The notes: generated by a model from the letters alone, not told the origin. Shown: positions 36,667 through 46,943, numbered from the stretch's first letter. The stretch: 64,000 bases of DNA from Ferirhizobium litorale (GCA_030028905.1 JALDYZ010000004.1:306920-370919), one strand, 5' to 3'. Program-made: numbers and translations.

Positions 36667-37068
36667 ATGGCGGGCAAAGTGACGCAGAGCACTGGAAAAA
36701 AGACTGTCGGGCGGCTGAAAAGCCGGCCGCAGTTTCTTGCCGTTCGGGAGGGCGAAAAGCGCAGGGGAGGCCTGTTTCTCCTTGAAGTGCTTGATCGCAA
36801 AGCTCCCGACAGCGAACCGCGTGTCGGCTTTACCGTCACGAAGAAGCACGGCAATGCGGTCGAACGCAATCGCATGCGGCGAAGGCTCAAGGAGGCCGTC
36901 AGGCTGAAGGCCGGGTTTGCAATGAAGCCGGGGCATGACTATGTGGTTGTCGCCCGGCGTGACGTGCTTGCAGCGCCATTTTCACGCATCGCCGAACAAC
37001 TGGCTGAGCGCGTGGAAAACAAGCCGAAACCAAGGCGGCCGGAATCGGATCGCCCCAGGAAGGTATGA
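36667..37068 (+). CDS. rnpA: Ribonuclease P protein component
   Basis: The protein subunit of RNase P, which removes 5' leaders from pre-tRNAs. It has 133 residues from ATG 36667; a GTG four codons later (36679) is a possible alternative start. The RNase P signature [20 protein letters not shown] is followed by RRRLKEAVR. The C-terminal tail is basic and Pro-rich. The stop overlaps the yidC start, so translation is coupled. Confidence 0.96.
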   Translation: MAGKVTQSTGKKTVGRLKSRPQFLAVREGEKRRGGLFLLEVLDRKAPDSEPRVGFTVTKKHGNAVERNRMRRRLKEAVRLKAGFAMKPGHDYVVVARRDVLAAPFSRIAEQLAERVENKPKPRRPESDRPRKV

Positions 37069-38870
37069 TGGAAAAAAACCGCAATTACTTCGTGGCAATT
37101 GCCCTGTCTGTGCTGATCGTTCTCGCCTGGCAGTTCTTTTACATGAACCCAAGGATCGAAGCCCAGCGCAAGGCCGAACAGGCCCGCCAGGCCCAGCAGC
37201 AGACCGAGCAGACCACGCAGCCGCAGACTGGCAACCAGCCGGCGACGACCGGAGCGCCCGCGGGCGCGTTACCGGGCTCGACCCAGGCCGCAGCCTCGGC
37301 CAGTCGCGACGATGCGCTGGCGAAATCCGCTCGCGTGCTGATCGATACCCCTGCCCTTTCCGGCTCCATCAATCTTACCGGCGCGCGTTTCGATGATCTG
37401 AAGCTCAAGCGCTACCGTGAGACGGTCGATCCGACCAGCCCCATCATCACCCTCTTCAGCCCAGCCGACACCAAGGATGGCTACTTCACCGAACTCGGCT
37501 TCATTCAAGGCGACGCTTCGGGAACGGTACCCGGTCCGACGACCGTTTGGACCGTTGCAAGCGGCGACAAGCTGACCGAGAAGACGCCGGTCGTCTTGAC
37601 CTATACGAACGAAAAGGGCGTCGTATTCACCCGCACGATCTCGGTCGACGTCGACTACATGTTCTCGATCACAGACAAGATCGAAAACCCGGGGCAGGCG
37701 CCGATCTCGATGTCGTCCTATGGTCGCGTGACCCGCTACAACAAGCCGACCACGCCTTCCGCCTATGTGTTGCACGAAGGCTTCATCGGCGTGTTCGGCG
37801 AGCAGGGCCTGATCGAGACCCACTACGACAAGGTCGACGACGCGCCGTTCACCTCCGACAAGGCGACGAGCGGCTGGCTCGGCATCACAGACAAGTACTG
37901 GGCGGCTGCGCTCATCCCGCCGCAGACAACGCCCTACGACGCCCGTTTCTCGCATTTCGCAGACGGGCAGCCGCGCTACCAGGCCGACTATCGCGACGAT
38001 CCGATCACGATCGCGCCTGGCCAATCGGCGGAATTCAAGAATCTCGTCTTCGCCGGCGCCAAGGAAGTTCCCGTCATCGATCGCTACGAGGGAGAGTATC
38101 AGATCCCCCGCTTCGACCGCATGATCGACTGGGGCTGGTTCTATTTCATCACCAAGCCGATGTTCAAGATGATGGACTTCTTCTATCGCTACTTCGGCAA
38201 TTTCGGTATCGCCATCCTGATCACCACCATCGTGGTCAAGGCGCTCTTCTTCCCGCTGGCGAGCAAGCAGTATGCTTCGATGGCCAACATGAAGAAGGTC
38301 CAGCCGAAGATGGAAGAGCTGAAGGCCAAGTACGGCGACGACCGCATGGGCTTGCAGCAGGCTATGATGCAGCTTTACAAGGACGAGAAGATCAACCCTC
38401 TCGCCGGCTGCTGGCCGATCCTCCTGCAGATTCCGGTGTTCTTCGCACTCTACAAGGTGATCTACATCACCATCGAAATGCGCCATGCACCGTTCTTCGG
38501 CTGGATCAGGGACCTTTCGGCACCGGATCCGACGACAATCTTCAACCTGTTCGGACTGCTACCCTACGACGTTCCGCACTTCCTGCATCTCGGCATCTGG
38601 CCGCTGATTATGGGCGTCACGATGTGGGTGCAGATGCGCATGAACCCGACTCCGCCCGATCCGACTCAGGCGATGCTGTTCAACTGGATGCCGGTGATCT
38701 TCACCTTCATGCTGGCGAGCTTCCCGGCCGGCTTGGTGATCTACTGGGCATGGAACAACACGCTGTCGATCCTCCAGCAGTCGATCATCATGAAGCGCCA
38801 AGGCGTGAAGATCGAACTCTTCGACAATCTGAAAGGCGTGTTCCGACGAAAACCGGAGCCAACCAAGTAG
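37065..38870 (+). CDS. yidC: Membrane protein insertase YidC
   Basis: The inner-membrane insertase that works with or without SecYEG to place proteins such as respiratory subunits in the membrane. It has 601 residues: TM1 at the very N terminus ([20 protein letters not shown]), a Gln/Thr/Ala-rich linker (about 30-85), a large periplasmic beta domain, and the conserved five-helix core from about residue 350 ([20 protein letters not shown] ... [20 protein letters not shown]). Two tandem ATGs (37065, 37068) overlap the rnpA stop. A terminator follows at 38881-38908. Confidence 0.97.
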   Translation: MMEKNRNYFVAIALSVLIVLAWQFFYMNPRIEAQRKAEQARQAQQQTEQTTQPQTGNQPATTGAPAGALPGSTQAAASASRDDALAKSARVLIDTPALSGSINLTGARFDDLKLKRYRETVDPTSPIITLFSPADTKDGYFTELGFIQGDASGTVPGPTTVWTVASGDKLTEKTPVVLTYTNEKGVVFTRTISVDVDYMFSITDKIENPGQAPISMSSYGRVTRYNKPTTPSAYVLHEGFIGVFGEQGLIETHYDKVDDAPFTSDKATSGWLGITDKYWAAALIPPQTTPYDARFSHFADGQPRYQADYRDDPITIAPGQSAEFKNLVFAGAKEVPVIDRYEGEYQIPRFDRMIDWGWFYFITKPMFKMMDFFYRYFGNFGIAILITTIVVKALFFPLASKQYASMANMKKVQPKMEELKAKYGDDRMGLQQAMMQLYKDEKINPLAGCWPILLQIPVFFALYKVIYITIEMRHAPFFGWIRDLSAPDPTTIFNLFGLLPYDVPHFLHLGIWPLIMGVTMWVQMRMNPTPPDPTQAMLFNWMPVIFTFMLASFPAGLVIYWAWNNTLSILQQSIIMKRQGVKIELFDNLKGVFRRKPEPTK

Positions 38871-38880
38871 CGATCTGGAA

Positions 38881-38908
38881 GCCTCGGACCTCGGTTCGGG
38901 GCTTTTTC
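38881..38908 (+). terminator. Rho-independent terminator after yidC
   Basis: GCCTCGGACC pairs with GGTTCGGGGC through two G-T wobbles, with TTTTT directly after. It starts 11 nt past the yidC stop and closes the rpmH-rnpA-yidC operon. Confidence 0.8.
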
Positions 38909-39029
38909 GTCTTCTCGGCAGGAGCGACATTGGCGCGTCGCGGATGCGGTCGATCGGCGGTACGTCTCGCGCTATTCTGTGCCTCCAGCGTATGCTCAAA
39001 AAGCGAGCAGACACCTCAGGAAGGCTGAA

Positions 39030-39953
39030 ATGACCGCGCCCACCATTGTGATGACGGGGACCAGTGTCGGAAGCGAACGCATGGGGGCCGCGCTGGTGTT
39101 CGGGTCTGCTTTCTTCTGGAGTTTCGGAGGCGCTATCGCACGCTATCTCGACATCAGCGACAGCTGGACCATCGTGTTCTGGCGGTGCATTTTTGCCGGG
39201 CTGTTCCTCCTCACCTTCATGTTGCTGCGGGACGGCCCGAGAGGTACGGTCGAACTGTTTCGCAACATGGGCTGGCCCGGAATGGCCGTTGGCCTGAGTT
39301 TTGCGACCGCATCCACCTCTTTCATCATCGCGATTTCCTATACGACGGTGGCGAATGTCGTGCTGATCCAGGCAGGTGTACCGCTCCTGGCGGCTCTGAT
39401 GGCCTGGATCTTCTACCGCGAGCGGGTTTCGCTCTTCACTTGGGCGGCAATCGCGGCGGTTATCCTCGGCGTTGCCATCATGGTCTCTGGTTCGCTCACG
39501 GGTTCAGTTTCGCCGATTGGTGACGCCCTGGCACTGCTGATCGCCACCGTCTTCGCACTGACCACAGTCATCACCCGACGCTACACCAATGTCCGCATGA
39601 CGCCCGCGGCATGCCTGGGAGCATGGATGGCCTGTACGATTGCCGCGACGCAGGCCGCAAGCCTGTCCGTCACCGCCGGCGAAATGGGGTTGCTGGTCGT
39701 CTTCGGCGCGCTCAATCTCGGCCTTGGCATGGCGCTTTTCGTCACCGGCGCACGTCTCATCCCTTCCGCGCTTGCCGCTCTCCTCGGCACTGCAGAGACC
39801 ATGCTTGCGCCTATCTGGGTGGCGGTTATCCACGGCGAGGTTCCGAATAACCGGGCGATCACGGGTGGGGCCATCATACTCGCGGCCCTTCTTTCTTATC
39901 TATGGGTTCAGTTCCGCCACCAGCGGATGAGCGCGACGCTTGCGCAGTCTTGA
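39030..39953 (+). CDS. DMT-superfamily (EamA) transporter
   Basis: A 307-residue inner-membrane protein with ten predicted helices in two EamA repeats (FGSAFFWSFGGAIARYLDI opening the first; LLGTAETMLAPIWVAVIHGE near the end of the second). These typically export amino acids, nucleosides or other metabolites. ATG 39030 has AGGAAGG upstream; a longer in-frame GTG-type extension to 38979 lacks a ribosome site. It lies behind the yidC terminator and 57 nt before engB, so it may be transcribed with engB. The substrate is unknown. Confidence 0.87.
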   Translation: MTAPTIVMTGTSVGSERMGAALVFGSAFFWSFGGAIARYLDISDSWTIVFWRCIFAGLFLLTFMLLRDGPRGTVELFRNMGWPGMAVGLSFATASTSFIIAISYTTVANVVLIQAGVPLLAALMAWIFYRERVSLFTWAAIAAVILGVAIMVSGSLTGSVSPIGDALALLIATVFALTTVITRRYTNVRMTPAACLGAWMACTIAATQAASLSVTAGEMGLLVVFGALNLGLGMALFVTGARLIPSALAALLGTAETMLAPIWVAVIHGEVPNNRAITGGAIILAALLSYLWVQFRHQRMSATLAQS

Positions 39954-40010
39954 CATTGCGGCCCAAAACCCCGAAGCCAGTCGCGAGAACGAAAGGTTCA
40001 AGACAAGCGC

Positions 40011-40670
40011 ATGGCAGAAACCAGCTCAATCGATCAAAAGCCGCTCTTTGGTAGGCCCTGGATCTTCATCCGGGGCGTCCCGGCCATGAAGTTCCTCCCG
40101 CCGGAGGGACCGCTCGAGGTCGCCTTCGCCGGACGCTCGAATGTCGGCAAGTCGTCGTTGATCAACGCCCTTGTCGGGCACAAGGGGCTGGCGCGCACCT
40201 CCAATACCCCCGGACGCACGCAGGAGCTCAATTACTTCGTCCCGGACGGTTATTCCGGCGAGCCTGGCGACCTGCCGCCGATGGCGCTGGTCGACATGCC
40301 TGGTTACGGTTATGCGCAGGCCCCCAAGGAACAGGTGGACGCCTGGACGAAGCTGGTTTTCGACTATCTGCGCGGACGCGCTACCTTGAAACGCGTGTAT
40401 GTGCTGATCGACTCCCGCCATGGCCTGAAGAAAAACGACGAGGAAGTGCTGGCGCTGCTCGACAAGGCGGCGGTCTCCTACCAGATCGTCCTGACCAAGA
40501 CCGACAAGATCAAGGAAGCCGGCGTGGCACGCCTGCTGGAAGAGACGCTCGAAAAGGTCCGCAAGAGGCCTGCGGCCTACCCGTTCGTGATCGCCACCTC
40601 GTCAGAAAAATCCTCGGGGATCGATGAACTGCGCCGCGCGATCGGTGAAACGGTCGGATATCCTGCTTGA
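40011..40670 (+). CDS. engB: Ribosome biogenesis GTP-binding protein EngB/YsxC/YihA
   Basis: An essential GTPase acting in late 50S assembly, 219 residues. G1 GRSNVGKS is at residues 41-48, the G2 Thr lies in [14 protein letters not shown]3 DMPGYG is at 95-100, G4 TKTDK is at 162-166 and the G5-like ATSSEKSSG near the end. All motifs are intact and in family spacing. Rhizobia carry it in the yidC-engB-argB neighbourhood, as here, although a DMT transporter is inserted between yidC and engB. Confidence 0.96.
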   Translation: MAETSSIDQKPLFGRPWIFIRGVPAMKFLPPEGPLEVAFAGRSNVGKSSLINALVGHKGLARTSNTPGRTQELNYFVPDGYSGEPGDLPPMALVDMPGYGYAQAPKEQVDAWTKLVFDYLRGRATLKRVYVLIDSRHGLKKNDEEVLALLDKAAVSYQIVLTKTDKIKEAGVARLLEETLEKVRKRPAAYPFVIATSSEKSSGIDELRRAIGETVGYPA

Positions 40671-40699
40671 GAATGGCCGCTTGCCTGTGAACGGAACAT

Positions 40700-41413
40700 T
40701 CAAGGGCGCTGCACCACACCTTGTGCAATGAAGGGTTCCGACGGCTTGCCGCTGAGCGAGCCGCCAACAGGTTCGAGACTGACTGCGACTGTCGAGCCGT
40801 TTGCAACCGCACGACGCAGCTCCTTCGGAACCTCGATCTTCCCGTCGCCCGTCTGCGACAACAGACCGAGCGACCTCGCCGGCTGGTTGCCCGCCAATAG
40901 CCACACCTGCAGGTCCTTGCCGCTCGGTTTGCCCGGCGCCGCGGGTCCAAGCTGCATGCGGCCGTTGTTGTCGTCATAGGTCATCGCCAGACCGAAGGAG
41001 TTGCCCTCGCCCGAAAGTTCGGCGACCAGAAGCGATCCTTCACGATCGCCATTCGAAGGCGCTGTACCGGACCTCATCAAGCCAGACCCGAACGCAACGA
41101 TGAGAGAAGCAAAGGCCAGCAAGCGCCACAGGGCGAGCGACGTCCACAGGCGCGAAATGGGACCGCCCGCTTGACTGCTTGCGGCACCGTTTCCGGCAAC
41201 CGGGCCGCGACGTTGCGGATCGCCCCCAAATTCGTCGCTGAACTCCGACACGCTTTGTGCCCACCGGTGGACGATCGCAGCGAATTCCAGATCCCGCCCG
41301 ATGCGCTCCTCGACCTTCCGGCGCTCCTCGGCTGAAAGCGCCCCGAGCACGTACTCCCCGGCCAGCACCTCGTCTCTGGAGCGGCCTCCCTTGCTCTCGT
41401 CAGACGATGTCAT
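40700..41413 (-). CDS. RskA-type anti-sigma factor (no adjacent sigma gene)
   Basis: A 237-residue protein with an N-terminal DEVLAGEYVLGALSAEERRK segment typical of anti-sigma-K (RskA) proteins. One membrane helix (SLALWRLLAFASLIVAFGSG, about 105-125) leads to a periplasmic C-terminal domain with LQVWLLAGNQPARSLGLL. No HxxxCxxC zinc motif is present. The start at 41413 has GGAGGAG upstream; the frame can be read further back, but without support. Unusually, no ECF sigma gene precedes it: the next gene upstream is argB on the other strand. The partner may be encoded elsewhere or lost. Confidence 0.83.
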   Translation of the reverse strand: MTSSDESKGGRSRDEVLAGEYVLGALSAEERRKVEERIGRDLEFAAIVHRWAQSVSEFSDEFGGDPQRRGPVAGNGAASSQAGGPISRLWTSLALWRLLAFASLIVAFGSGLMRSGTAPSNGDREGSLLVAELSGEGNSFGLAMTYDDNNGRMQLGPAAPGKPSGKDLQVWLLAGNQPARSLGLLSQTGDGKIEVPKELRRAVANGSTVAVSLEPVGGSLSGKPSEPFIAQGVVQRP

Positions 41414-41669
41414 CGAACTTGTACACTCCTCCATGGCGTGGGATCCACTGACACGTCGTCCATGAGCCCAGGTGTCATCACGCAGAGGTGGCTTCGCAAT
41501 CCCGATTTCCGATCGGTCGCGCATGCCACGAAAAAATCATACGCCTCATCGAAACCGGGCGCCACATGCGAAAACACCCTCACGTTCCGCCGCAGATATC
41601 TTTCCGTCGCATTATTCCCTCTGTCATCAAGTTGGGATAAAAGGCCGCGACCAACCGCGAGGTATCCCC

Positions 41670-42557
41670 ATGACCGCATCCGAAAGCGAAACTCAGGCAA
41701 GACTTCTGGCGCAGGCATTGCCCTTCATGCAGCGCTACGAGAACAAGACCATCGTGGTCAAATACGGCGGCCACGCCATGGGCAACTCGGAGCTCGGCAA
41801 GGCTTTCGCCGCGGATATCGCGCTCTTGAAACAATCCGGCGTCAACCCGATCGTCGTCCATGGGGGCGGACCGCAGATCGGCGCCATGCTGACCAAGATG
41901 GGAATCGAATCGAAGTTCGAGGGCGGCCTACGCGTCACCGACGAGAAGACAGTCGAGATCGTCGAGATGGTGCTGGCGGGATCGATCAACAAGGAGATCG
42001 TGGCGCTGATCAACCAGACCGGCGAATGGGCGATCGGCCTTTGCGGCAAGGACGGCAACATGGTCTTCGCCGAAAAGGCCCACAAGACCGTCGTCGATCC
42101 CGATTCCAACATCGAGCGGATCCTCGACCTCGGCTTCGTCGGCGAGGTGGTCGAAGTCGACCGCACGCTTCTCGACCTCCTGGCAAAATCGGAGATGATC
42201 CCGGTCATCGCCCCCGTGGCACCGGGCCGGGACGGACATACCTACAACATCAATGCCGATACTTTCGCCGGCGCCATCGCCGGCGCCCTGCGCGCCACCC
42301 GTCTGCTCTTCCTCACCGATGTGCCGGGCGTGCTCAACAGGAACGGCGAACTGATCAAGGAACTGTCGGTAGCCGAGGCACGTGCACTCATCAGGGACGG
42401 TACGATTTCCGGCGGCATGATCCCGAAGGTCGAGACTTGCATCGAGGCGATCAATGCCGGCGTCCAGGGTGTGGTCATCCTCAACGGCAAAACCGCCCAT
42501 TCGGTCCTTCTCGAGATCTTCACCGAGGGCGGCGCGGGCACTCTGATCGTCCCTTGA
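41670..42557 (+). CDS. argB: Acetylglutamate kinase
   Basis: The second step of arginine synthesis: ATP-dependent phosphorylation of N-acetyl-L-glutamate. It has 295 residues. The ATP/substrate loops KYGGHAMGN and [11 protein letters not shown] are in the N-terminal half, and [21 protein letters not shown] and [14 protein letters not shown] toward the end match the amino-acid kinase family. The start at 41670 has GAGG upstream; an in-frame extension back to 41472 has no family match. It is in the usual rhizobial position after engB. Confidence 0.96.
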   Translation: MTASESETQARLLAQALPFMQRYENKTIVVKYGGHAMGNSELGKAFAADIALLKQSGVNPIVVHGGGPQIGAMLTKMGIESKFEGGLRVTDEKTVEIVEMVLAGSINKEIVALINQTGEWAIGLCGKDGNMVFAEKAHKTVVDPDSNIERILDLGFVGEVVEVDRTLLDLLAKSEMIPVIAPVAPGRDGHTYNINADTFAGAIAGALRATRLLFLTDVPGVLNRNGELIKELSVAEARALIRDGTISGGMIPKVETCIEAINAGVQGVVILNGKTAHSVLLEIFTEGGAGTLIVP

Positions 42558-42622
42558 TTGAGGGATCGTTTCCGAACTTTCGTCCGGATCGTTTTCCTGT
42601 CCTTGGTACGGCGAAGGCAGCT

Positions 42623-43393
42623 TCAGCCGTGATGGTAAATGGCCTCCGCCTGCGTGCGAAGCGCCCGCATCATTTCACGATAGGGGAAGGGCCCGTGGCT
42701 GATACGGGCAACCCCGAGTTCGGATAGCGCGCGCATCGTGGGGGCACCCGGCCGCATCATGATGTTGACTGGCAAGGCCACTTCGGCGCACAGCCGCCTA
42801 ATCAGGCGCTCGTCGGCAAGTCCCGGCGCGAAAAAGCCGTTGGCACCGGCATCAGCATAGGCCTTCGCCCGGGCTATCGCCTCGTCCATGAACTCCGAAT
42901 GGCGCACTGGATCGGTTTCGCGCAGGAAAAAATCGGTGCGGGCGTTGATGAAGAAGGGAATGCCGCGGTGGTCTGCCGCCTCCCGGATCGCCTCTATGCA
43001 GGCCGCCTGCCTGTCGACGGCATGTATGCCGTTGCCACCGACCACCTGGTCCTCGATATTAATGCCGACCGCCCCGACATCCATGATCCGCCCGGCGTTC
43101 AGCGCGATTTCGGCGGGGTCTTGAGCGTAGCCTCCTTCGAAATCGATCGTCACCGGAAGCTCGGTCGCCTGGATGATCGAGCGCGCTATGTCGACCAGCA
43201 GGAGCAATGGCATTTCCTGACCATCGGCGAAGCCCTGCGCCGCCGCCACCGACCAGCTTCCCGTAGCGATCGCCTTGGCTCCGGCTTCGGCGACGCAACG
43301 GGCGCTGCCGGCGTCCCAGATGTTGTACAGAACGACTGGCCTACCCTTGCGGTGAAGGGACGCGAAGTCCTGCGCTTTCCTGACCTGATCCAT
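42623..43393 (-). CDS. Isocitrate lyase/PEP mutase family protein
   Basis: A 256-residue TIM-barrel enzyme. RPVVLYNIWDAGSARCVAEA opens the barrel; LPVTIDFEGGYAQDPAEIAL carries the divalent-metal acidic cluster, and VGINIEDQVVGGN replaces the loop found in isocitrate lyase. The K-C-G-H catalytic loop of true isocitrate lyase is not evident, so it is more likely an oxaloacetate hydrolase, carboxyvinyl-phosphonate or related C-C lyase/mutase. GAGGAG precedes the ATG at 43393. The substrate is not assignable from sequence. Confidence 0.85.
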   Translation of the reverse strand: MDQVRKAQDFASLHRKGRPVVLYNIWDAGSARCVAEAGAKAIATGSWSVAAAQGFADGQEMPLLLLVDIARSIIQATELPVTIDFEGGYAQDPAEIALNAGRIMDVGAVGINIEDQVVGGNGIHAVDRQAACIEAIREAADHRGIPFFINARTDFFLRETDPVRHSEFMDEAIARAKAYADAGANGFFAPGLADERLIRRLCAEVALPVNIMMRPGAPTMRALSELGVARISHGPFPYREMMRALRTQAEAIYHHG

Positions 43394-43533
43394 CGACGTT
43401 GCTCCTCGAAAAAACCAACCGATCAAACCCGTCCCTAGCGCAGGTCGCCGAAGCGGCTTCAAGGCCGCCGGCTGATTCATAGCCCTGATCGGCCGAGGCT
43501 TCAATGACGATCGGGTGCGGTGCGAGCGGCGGC

Positions 43534-44436
43534 TCAAAGGAATAGCAACAGCACGACTCCCGTGACAATCAGAAGACACCCGGCAAGTTCCAGGCGGTTG
43601 ATGCGCTCGCGGAACAGAAAGACCGAGGCTGCGAAGGTAAACACCAGTTCGATCTGGCCTAGCGCCCGCACATAGGCAACTTGTTGCAATGTCATGGCGG
43701 TGAACCAGCAGGCCGAACCGAGGACACCGGCGAGACCGACGAGCGACGAAGAGCGCCAGGAGCGGGCGACCTTGCCGATCTCGGCCCGGTCACGCAGCAC
43801 CATCCATGCAAGCATGAAAACCGTCTGGAACGCCGTGACGCAAGCGAGCGTGACAGCCGCCTGCATGATCGCGTTCGGCCCGCCAAGGGCAAGGGAGGCG
43901 GAGCGATAGGCGACGGCGGAAATCCCAAAAATTGCCCCCGACGCGATGCCGATCAGGGCCGTCTGGCCAGTCATCGCCCTGACCAGGTTTGCCCATGACA
44001 GCGGCGTGCGTGCCACCGAGATCAGCATGACGCCGAAAACGCCGACGATGATTGCGCCAACCGCGCCCGGCGTCAGCCGCTCTCCCAGGATGATCAGGCC
44101 GAACAGCGCCGCCTGTACCGGCTCCGTCTTCGAATAGGCTGTTCCGACAGCAAAGTTGCGCAGCGAGAACAGGTGCACGAGCAGGATCGTCGCAAAAATC
44201 TGGGCGAGACCGCCAACCACGGCCCAAAAGGCAAAGGCGCCATTCAGATTAGGAAGGGCGAAGCCTACGACGTATTGCAGCACGAACACATAGACGGCTG
44301 CAATAGGAAAGCCATAACCGAAGCGCACGAAACTCGCGCCGGTGGTTCCGAGCGAGCTGCGCAAGTGCTTCTGGAGCGCCGACCGCAGGTTCTGGAGAAA
44401 GGCGGCGGCGACGGTGATGACGATCCATGCTTCCAT
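43534..44436 (-). CDS. DMT-superfamily (EamA) transporter
   Basis: A 300-residue inner-membrane protein with ten hydrophobic segments in two repeats (for example MEAWIVITVAAAFLQNLRSA at the start and ELVFTFAASVFLFRERIN late in the second). The start at 44436 is the first in-frame ATG at the first helix; the frame continues upstream through non-membrane sequence unlikely to be translated. It is divergent from the HAD nucleotidase at 44537 (100-nt gap). Its role is presumably metabolite export; it is distinct in sequence from the other EamA protein at 39030. Confidence 0.85.
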   Translation of the reverse strand: MEAWIVITVAAAFLQNLRSALQKHLRSSLGTTGASFVRFGYGFPIAAVYVFVLQYVVGFALPNLNGAFAFWAVVGGLAQIFATILLVHLFSLRNFAVGTAYSKTEPVQAALFGLIILGERLTPGAVGAIIVGVFGVMLISVARTPLSWANLVRAMTGQTALIGIASGAIFGISAVAYRSASLALGGPNAIMQAAVTLACVTAFQTVFMLAWMVLRDRAEIGKVARSWRSSSLVGLAGVLGSACWFTAMTLQQVAYVRALGQIELVFTFAASVFLFRERINRLELAGCLLIVTGVVLLLFL

Positions 44437-44536
44437 GCCGCCCGGGCTATCATTTCTTTCAGCCAGTCGGCAAGGCCACAACAAATGACTTGCGGCCCCA
44501 TTTTCCTTTGCGCTGCGACCGTGCCATAAGGAGATT

Positions 44537-45244
44537 ATGACAACGTTCAAGACCACGCCCGAAAAAGCCGATTTCGACCACATCCGCGACTGGGTTTTCG
44601 ATCTCGATAACACGCTTTATCCGCATCATGTCAATCTTTTCGACCAGATCGACAAGAACATGACCGCCTACGTTTCGGAGCTGTTGCAATTGTCGCCTGC
44701 GGACGCCCGTACGCTGCAGAAACAGTATTACCGAGAGCACGGCACGACGCTGCAGGGGCTGATGATCCACCACGGCATCGATCCGCAGGATTTTCTCGAG
44801 AAGGCGCATGCCATCGACTATTCGCCGCTGCTCCCGGACCCCACTCTCGGTGAGGCAATCAAGGCACTGCCGGGACGCAAATTCATCTTCACCAACGGCA
44901 GTGTGAAGCATGCCGAAGCCGCCGCCCGCGCACTTGGCATTCGCGAACACTTCGACGACATCTTCGATATCGTCGCTGCGGACTATGTGCCGAAGCCGGC
45001 CGGTAGCACCTACGACAAGTTCGCGAGCCTCAATCGCGTCGATACCCGCCGTGCGGCGATGTTCGAGGACCTGCCGCGCAATCTCGCGGTGCCAAAGGCG
45101 CTCGGCATGCGCACCGTCTTACTGGTTCCGCAAAACCTCGAACACACGTTTACCGAAGCCTGGGAGCGCCACGGCGATGCGGACGATCACATCGACTACG
45201 TGACCGAGAACCTCGCGGAATTTCTTTCGAGACTGCTGAGGTAG
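44537..45244 (+). CDS. HAD-superfamily pyrimidine 5'-nucleotidase
   Basis: A 235-residue soluble phosphatase. HAD motif I FDLDNTLYP has nucleophile Asp22 and Asp24, motif II is FTNG, motif III Lys lies in YVPKPAG and motif IV is FEDLPRN. The DLDNTLYP start and insert size match the pyrimidine 5'-nucleotidase (SDT1/YjjG-like) subgroup, which clears UMP/CMP or non-canonical pyrimidine nucleotides. AAGGAG precedes the ATG. In rhizobia it lies near argB and dapD as here. Confidence 0.9.
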   Translation: MTTFKTTPEKADFDHIRDWVFDLDNTLYPHHVNLFDQIDKNMTAYVSELLQLSPADARTLQKQYYREHGTTLQGLMIHHGIDPQDFLEKAHAIDYSPLLPDPTLGEAIKALPGRKFIFTNGSVKHAEAAARALGIREHFDDIFDIVAADYVPKPAGSTYDKFASLNRVDTRRAAMFEDLPRNLAVPKALGMRTVLLVPQNLEHTFTEAWERHGDADDHIDYVTENLAEFLSRLLR

Positions 45245-45341
45245 ATCGTCCACCGGCCTACATTACCGATCTTTAATTGGGCGTAGAGCTCAAACCGCCC
45301 TACCTTTCTTGATGTTGGGACGTATCAAGAAAGGCATTGTT

Positions 45342-46004
45342 ATGCACGGAAAAGCGCTTCTTCTGACGGCCCTGTCAACGGGCCTTGTTCTCGGAAGTTC
45401 GGCAGAGACGAGTTTTGCCCAGGCGGGAAGGCACATGGGGATGCCCCGCGAGATAATATTCGTCCGTCTTCTCAAGCAGGCCGACACCGACAAGGACGGC
45501 AAGATCTCGGCCGAGGAGTTCAAGGCCGGCGCCGAAGTCAAGTTCGTCGAGATTGACATCGACAAGAATGACGTCCTGACCCCCGGCGATTTCCGCAAGT
45601 ATCGCGAGGCCCAGCGCCAGGCACGCGCCGCAATGCGAAACGGGGACAAGCCCGACGCGACAGCGCCCCAGGACGATCAGGCAGGAATGCCCGACGGAAT
45701 GGAGGATGCGGACGACATGACCATGGACGATGCCGGTCGGGGTGACGGCGTGGCGGGCAATGGCAAGGACCAGGCTCGCCAGCAACCGGCACGAGACAGG
45801 GCACGTTGGCGAGATCATGCCGCCATGCGTCATGGCGGCATGATGGGAGGCATGATGATGATGCGCATGGCCGACACCGACGAAAACGGCCAGATCAGCA
45901 AGGAAGAGGCGATGGCGGCTGCGGATGTCATCTTCAAGCGGCTCGACGTCAATGCAGATGGCACGATTACCATCGAGGACATGCCGGACCGGCCGTTCCC
46001 CTGA
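45342..46004 (+). CDS. Secreted EF-hand calcium-binding protein
   Basis: A 220-residue protein with an N-terminal signal peptide (MHGKALLLTALSTGLVLGSS, likely cleaved after FAQA). Four EF-hand loops are visible: DTDKDGKISAEE (48-59), DIDKNDVLTPGD (72-83, a weaker loop without the final Glu), DTDENGQISKEE (178-189) and DVNADGTITIED (202-213). An acidic, Met-rich linker (GGMMGGMMMMRM) joins the two pairs. AGAAAGG precedes the ATG at 45342; upstream TTG/ATG codons are less likely. It probably binds Ca2+ in the periplasm. Its partner is unknown. Confidence 0.83.
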   Translation: MHGKALLLTALSTGLVLGSSAETSFAQAGRHMGMPREIIFVRLLKQADTDKDGKISAEEFKAGAEVKFVEIDIDKNDVLTPGDFRKYREAQRQARAAMRNGDKPDATAPQDDQAGMPDGMEDADDMTMDDAGRGDGVAGNGKDQARQQPARDRARWRDHAAMRHGGMMGGMMMMRMADTDENGQISKEEAMAAADVIFKRLDVNADGTITIEDMPDRPFP

Positions 46005-46046
46005 TCACCGGTGCCATTCCAATCACCGAGATACAGCGCCCACCCC

Positions 46047-46943
46047 TTACGTCGAGGAGTGGGCGTCGTTGGTCCCATTCTCTGTCTGCTCGTAGTAGTC
46101 GGAGATGATCTCCCAGGCCTCGTCGGCCGTTTCCACGAAACTGATCAGGTCGACATCATCCGGGGCGATGGTTCCGAAGTCGGCGAGCGCCTGGAAATCT
46201 ATGATCTTGCGCCAGAATTTCTCGCCGAACAGGATGAGCGGGATACGTTCCATGCGCTTGGTCTGGATCAATGTCAGCGTTTCGAACAACTCGTCCATCG
46301 TACCGAAACCGCCCGGGAAAACGACGACCGCCTTGGCGCGCACGAGGAAGTGCATCTTGCGAATGGCGAAATAGTGGAAGTTAAAGCTGAGTTCCGGGGT
46401 CACGAAGGCGTTCGGTGCCTGCTCGTGCGGCAGCACGATATTGAGACCGATCGACGGCGCTCCCACCTCGGCGGCACCGCAATTTCCGGCCTCCATGACG
46501 CCCGGACCGCCGCCGGTAACGATTACATACTCCTGATAGCCATAGTTCGCCGAATGCTGCGATGTTATACGCGCGAACTTGAGCGCTTCCTCATAGTAGA
46601 CAGATGCTGCTTCAAGATTGGCGCGCTGGGTATCGTTGCGGGCCGCCCATGCTTCGGCGCCCGGAGCCGGTATCCGCGCACCGCCGAACATCACGACTGT
46701 CGACTTGATGCCATATTCGGCGAGCATCATCTCGGTCTTGAGGAGTTCCAGCTGCAGGCGGACCGGTCGAAGCTCCTCGCGGCACAGGAAATCGTCATCG
46801 ATGTAGGCGAGACGATAGGACGGAGACATCGATTGCGGTGTCTTGGGCACACCCGCCGCACGCTGCCTCGCGGTTGAACTGTCGGACAGGGGATCCCATG
46901 ACCCGTCCTTGCGCCGCAATTGCCCGTTTTTCACTTTTGCCAT
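46047..46943 (-). CDS. LOG-family (TIGR00730-type) nucleotide-processing protein
   Basis: A 298-residue protein with the lysine-decarboxylase-like/LOG signature: VTGGGPGVMEAGN in the middle and FPGGFGTMDELFETLT (PGGxGTxxE) near residue 220. LOG enzymes hydrolyse the N6-substituted AMP to free cytokinin-type bases; others cleave nucleotide monophosphates. This long form with an N-terminal extension (about 1-80) is widespread in Rhizobiales and its exact substrate is not known. It is divergent from dapD by 132 nt. Confidence 0.88.
   Translation of the reverse strand: MAKVKNGQLRRKDGSWDPLSDSSTARQRAAGVPKTPQSMSPSYRLAYIDDDFLCREELRPVRLQLELLKTEMMLAEYGIKSTVVMFGGARIPAPGAEAWAARNDTQRANLEAASVYYEEALKFARITSQHSANYGYQEYVIVTGGGPGVMEAGNCGAAEVGAPSIGLNIVLPHEQAPNAFVTPELSFNFHYFAIRKMHFLVRAKAVVVFPGGFGTMDELFETLTLIQTKRMERIPLILFGEKFWRKIIDFQALADFGTIAPDDVDLISFVETADEAWEIISDYYEQTENGTNDAHSST

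Noticed and set aside
41410..41718. Possible remnant of an ECF sigma factor upstream of the anti-sigma gene
   Set aside because: The minus-strand frame shows no sigma region 2 or 4 motifs and mostly overlaps the argB 5' region.
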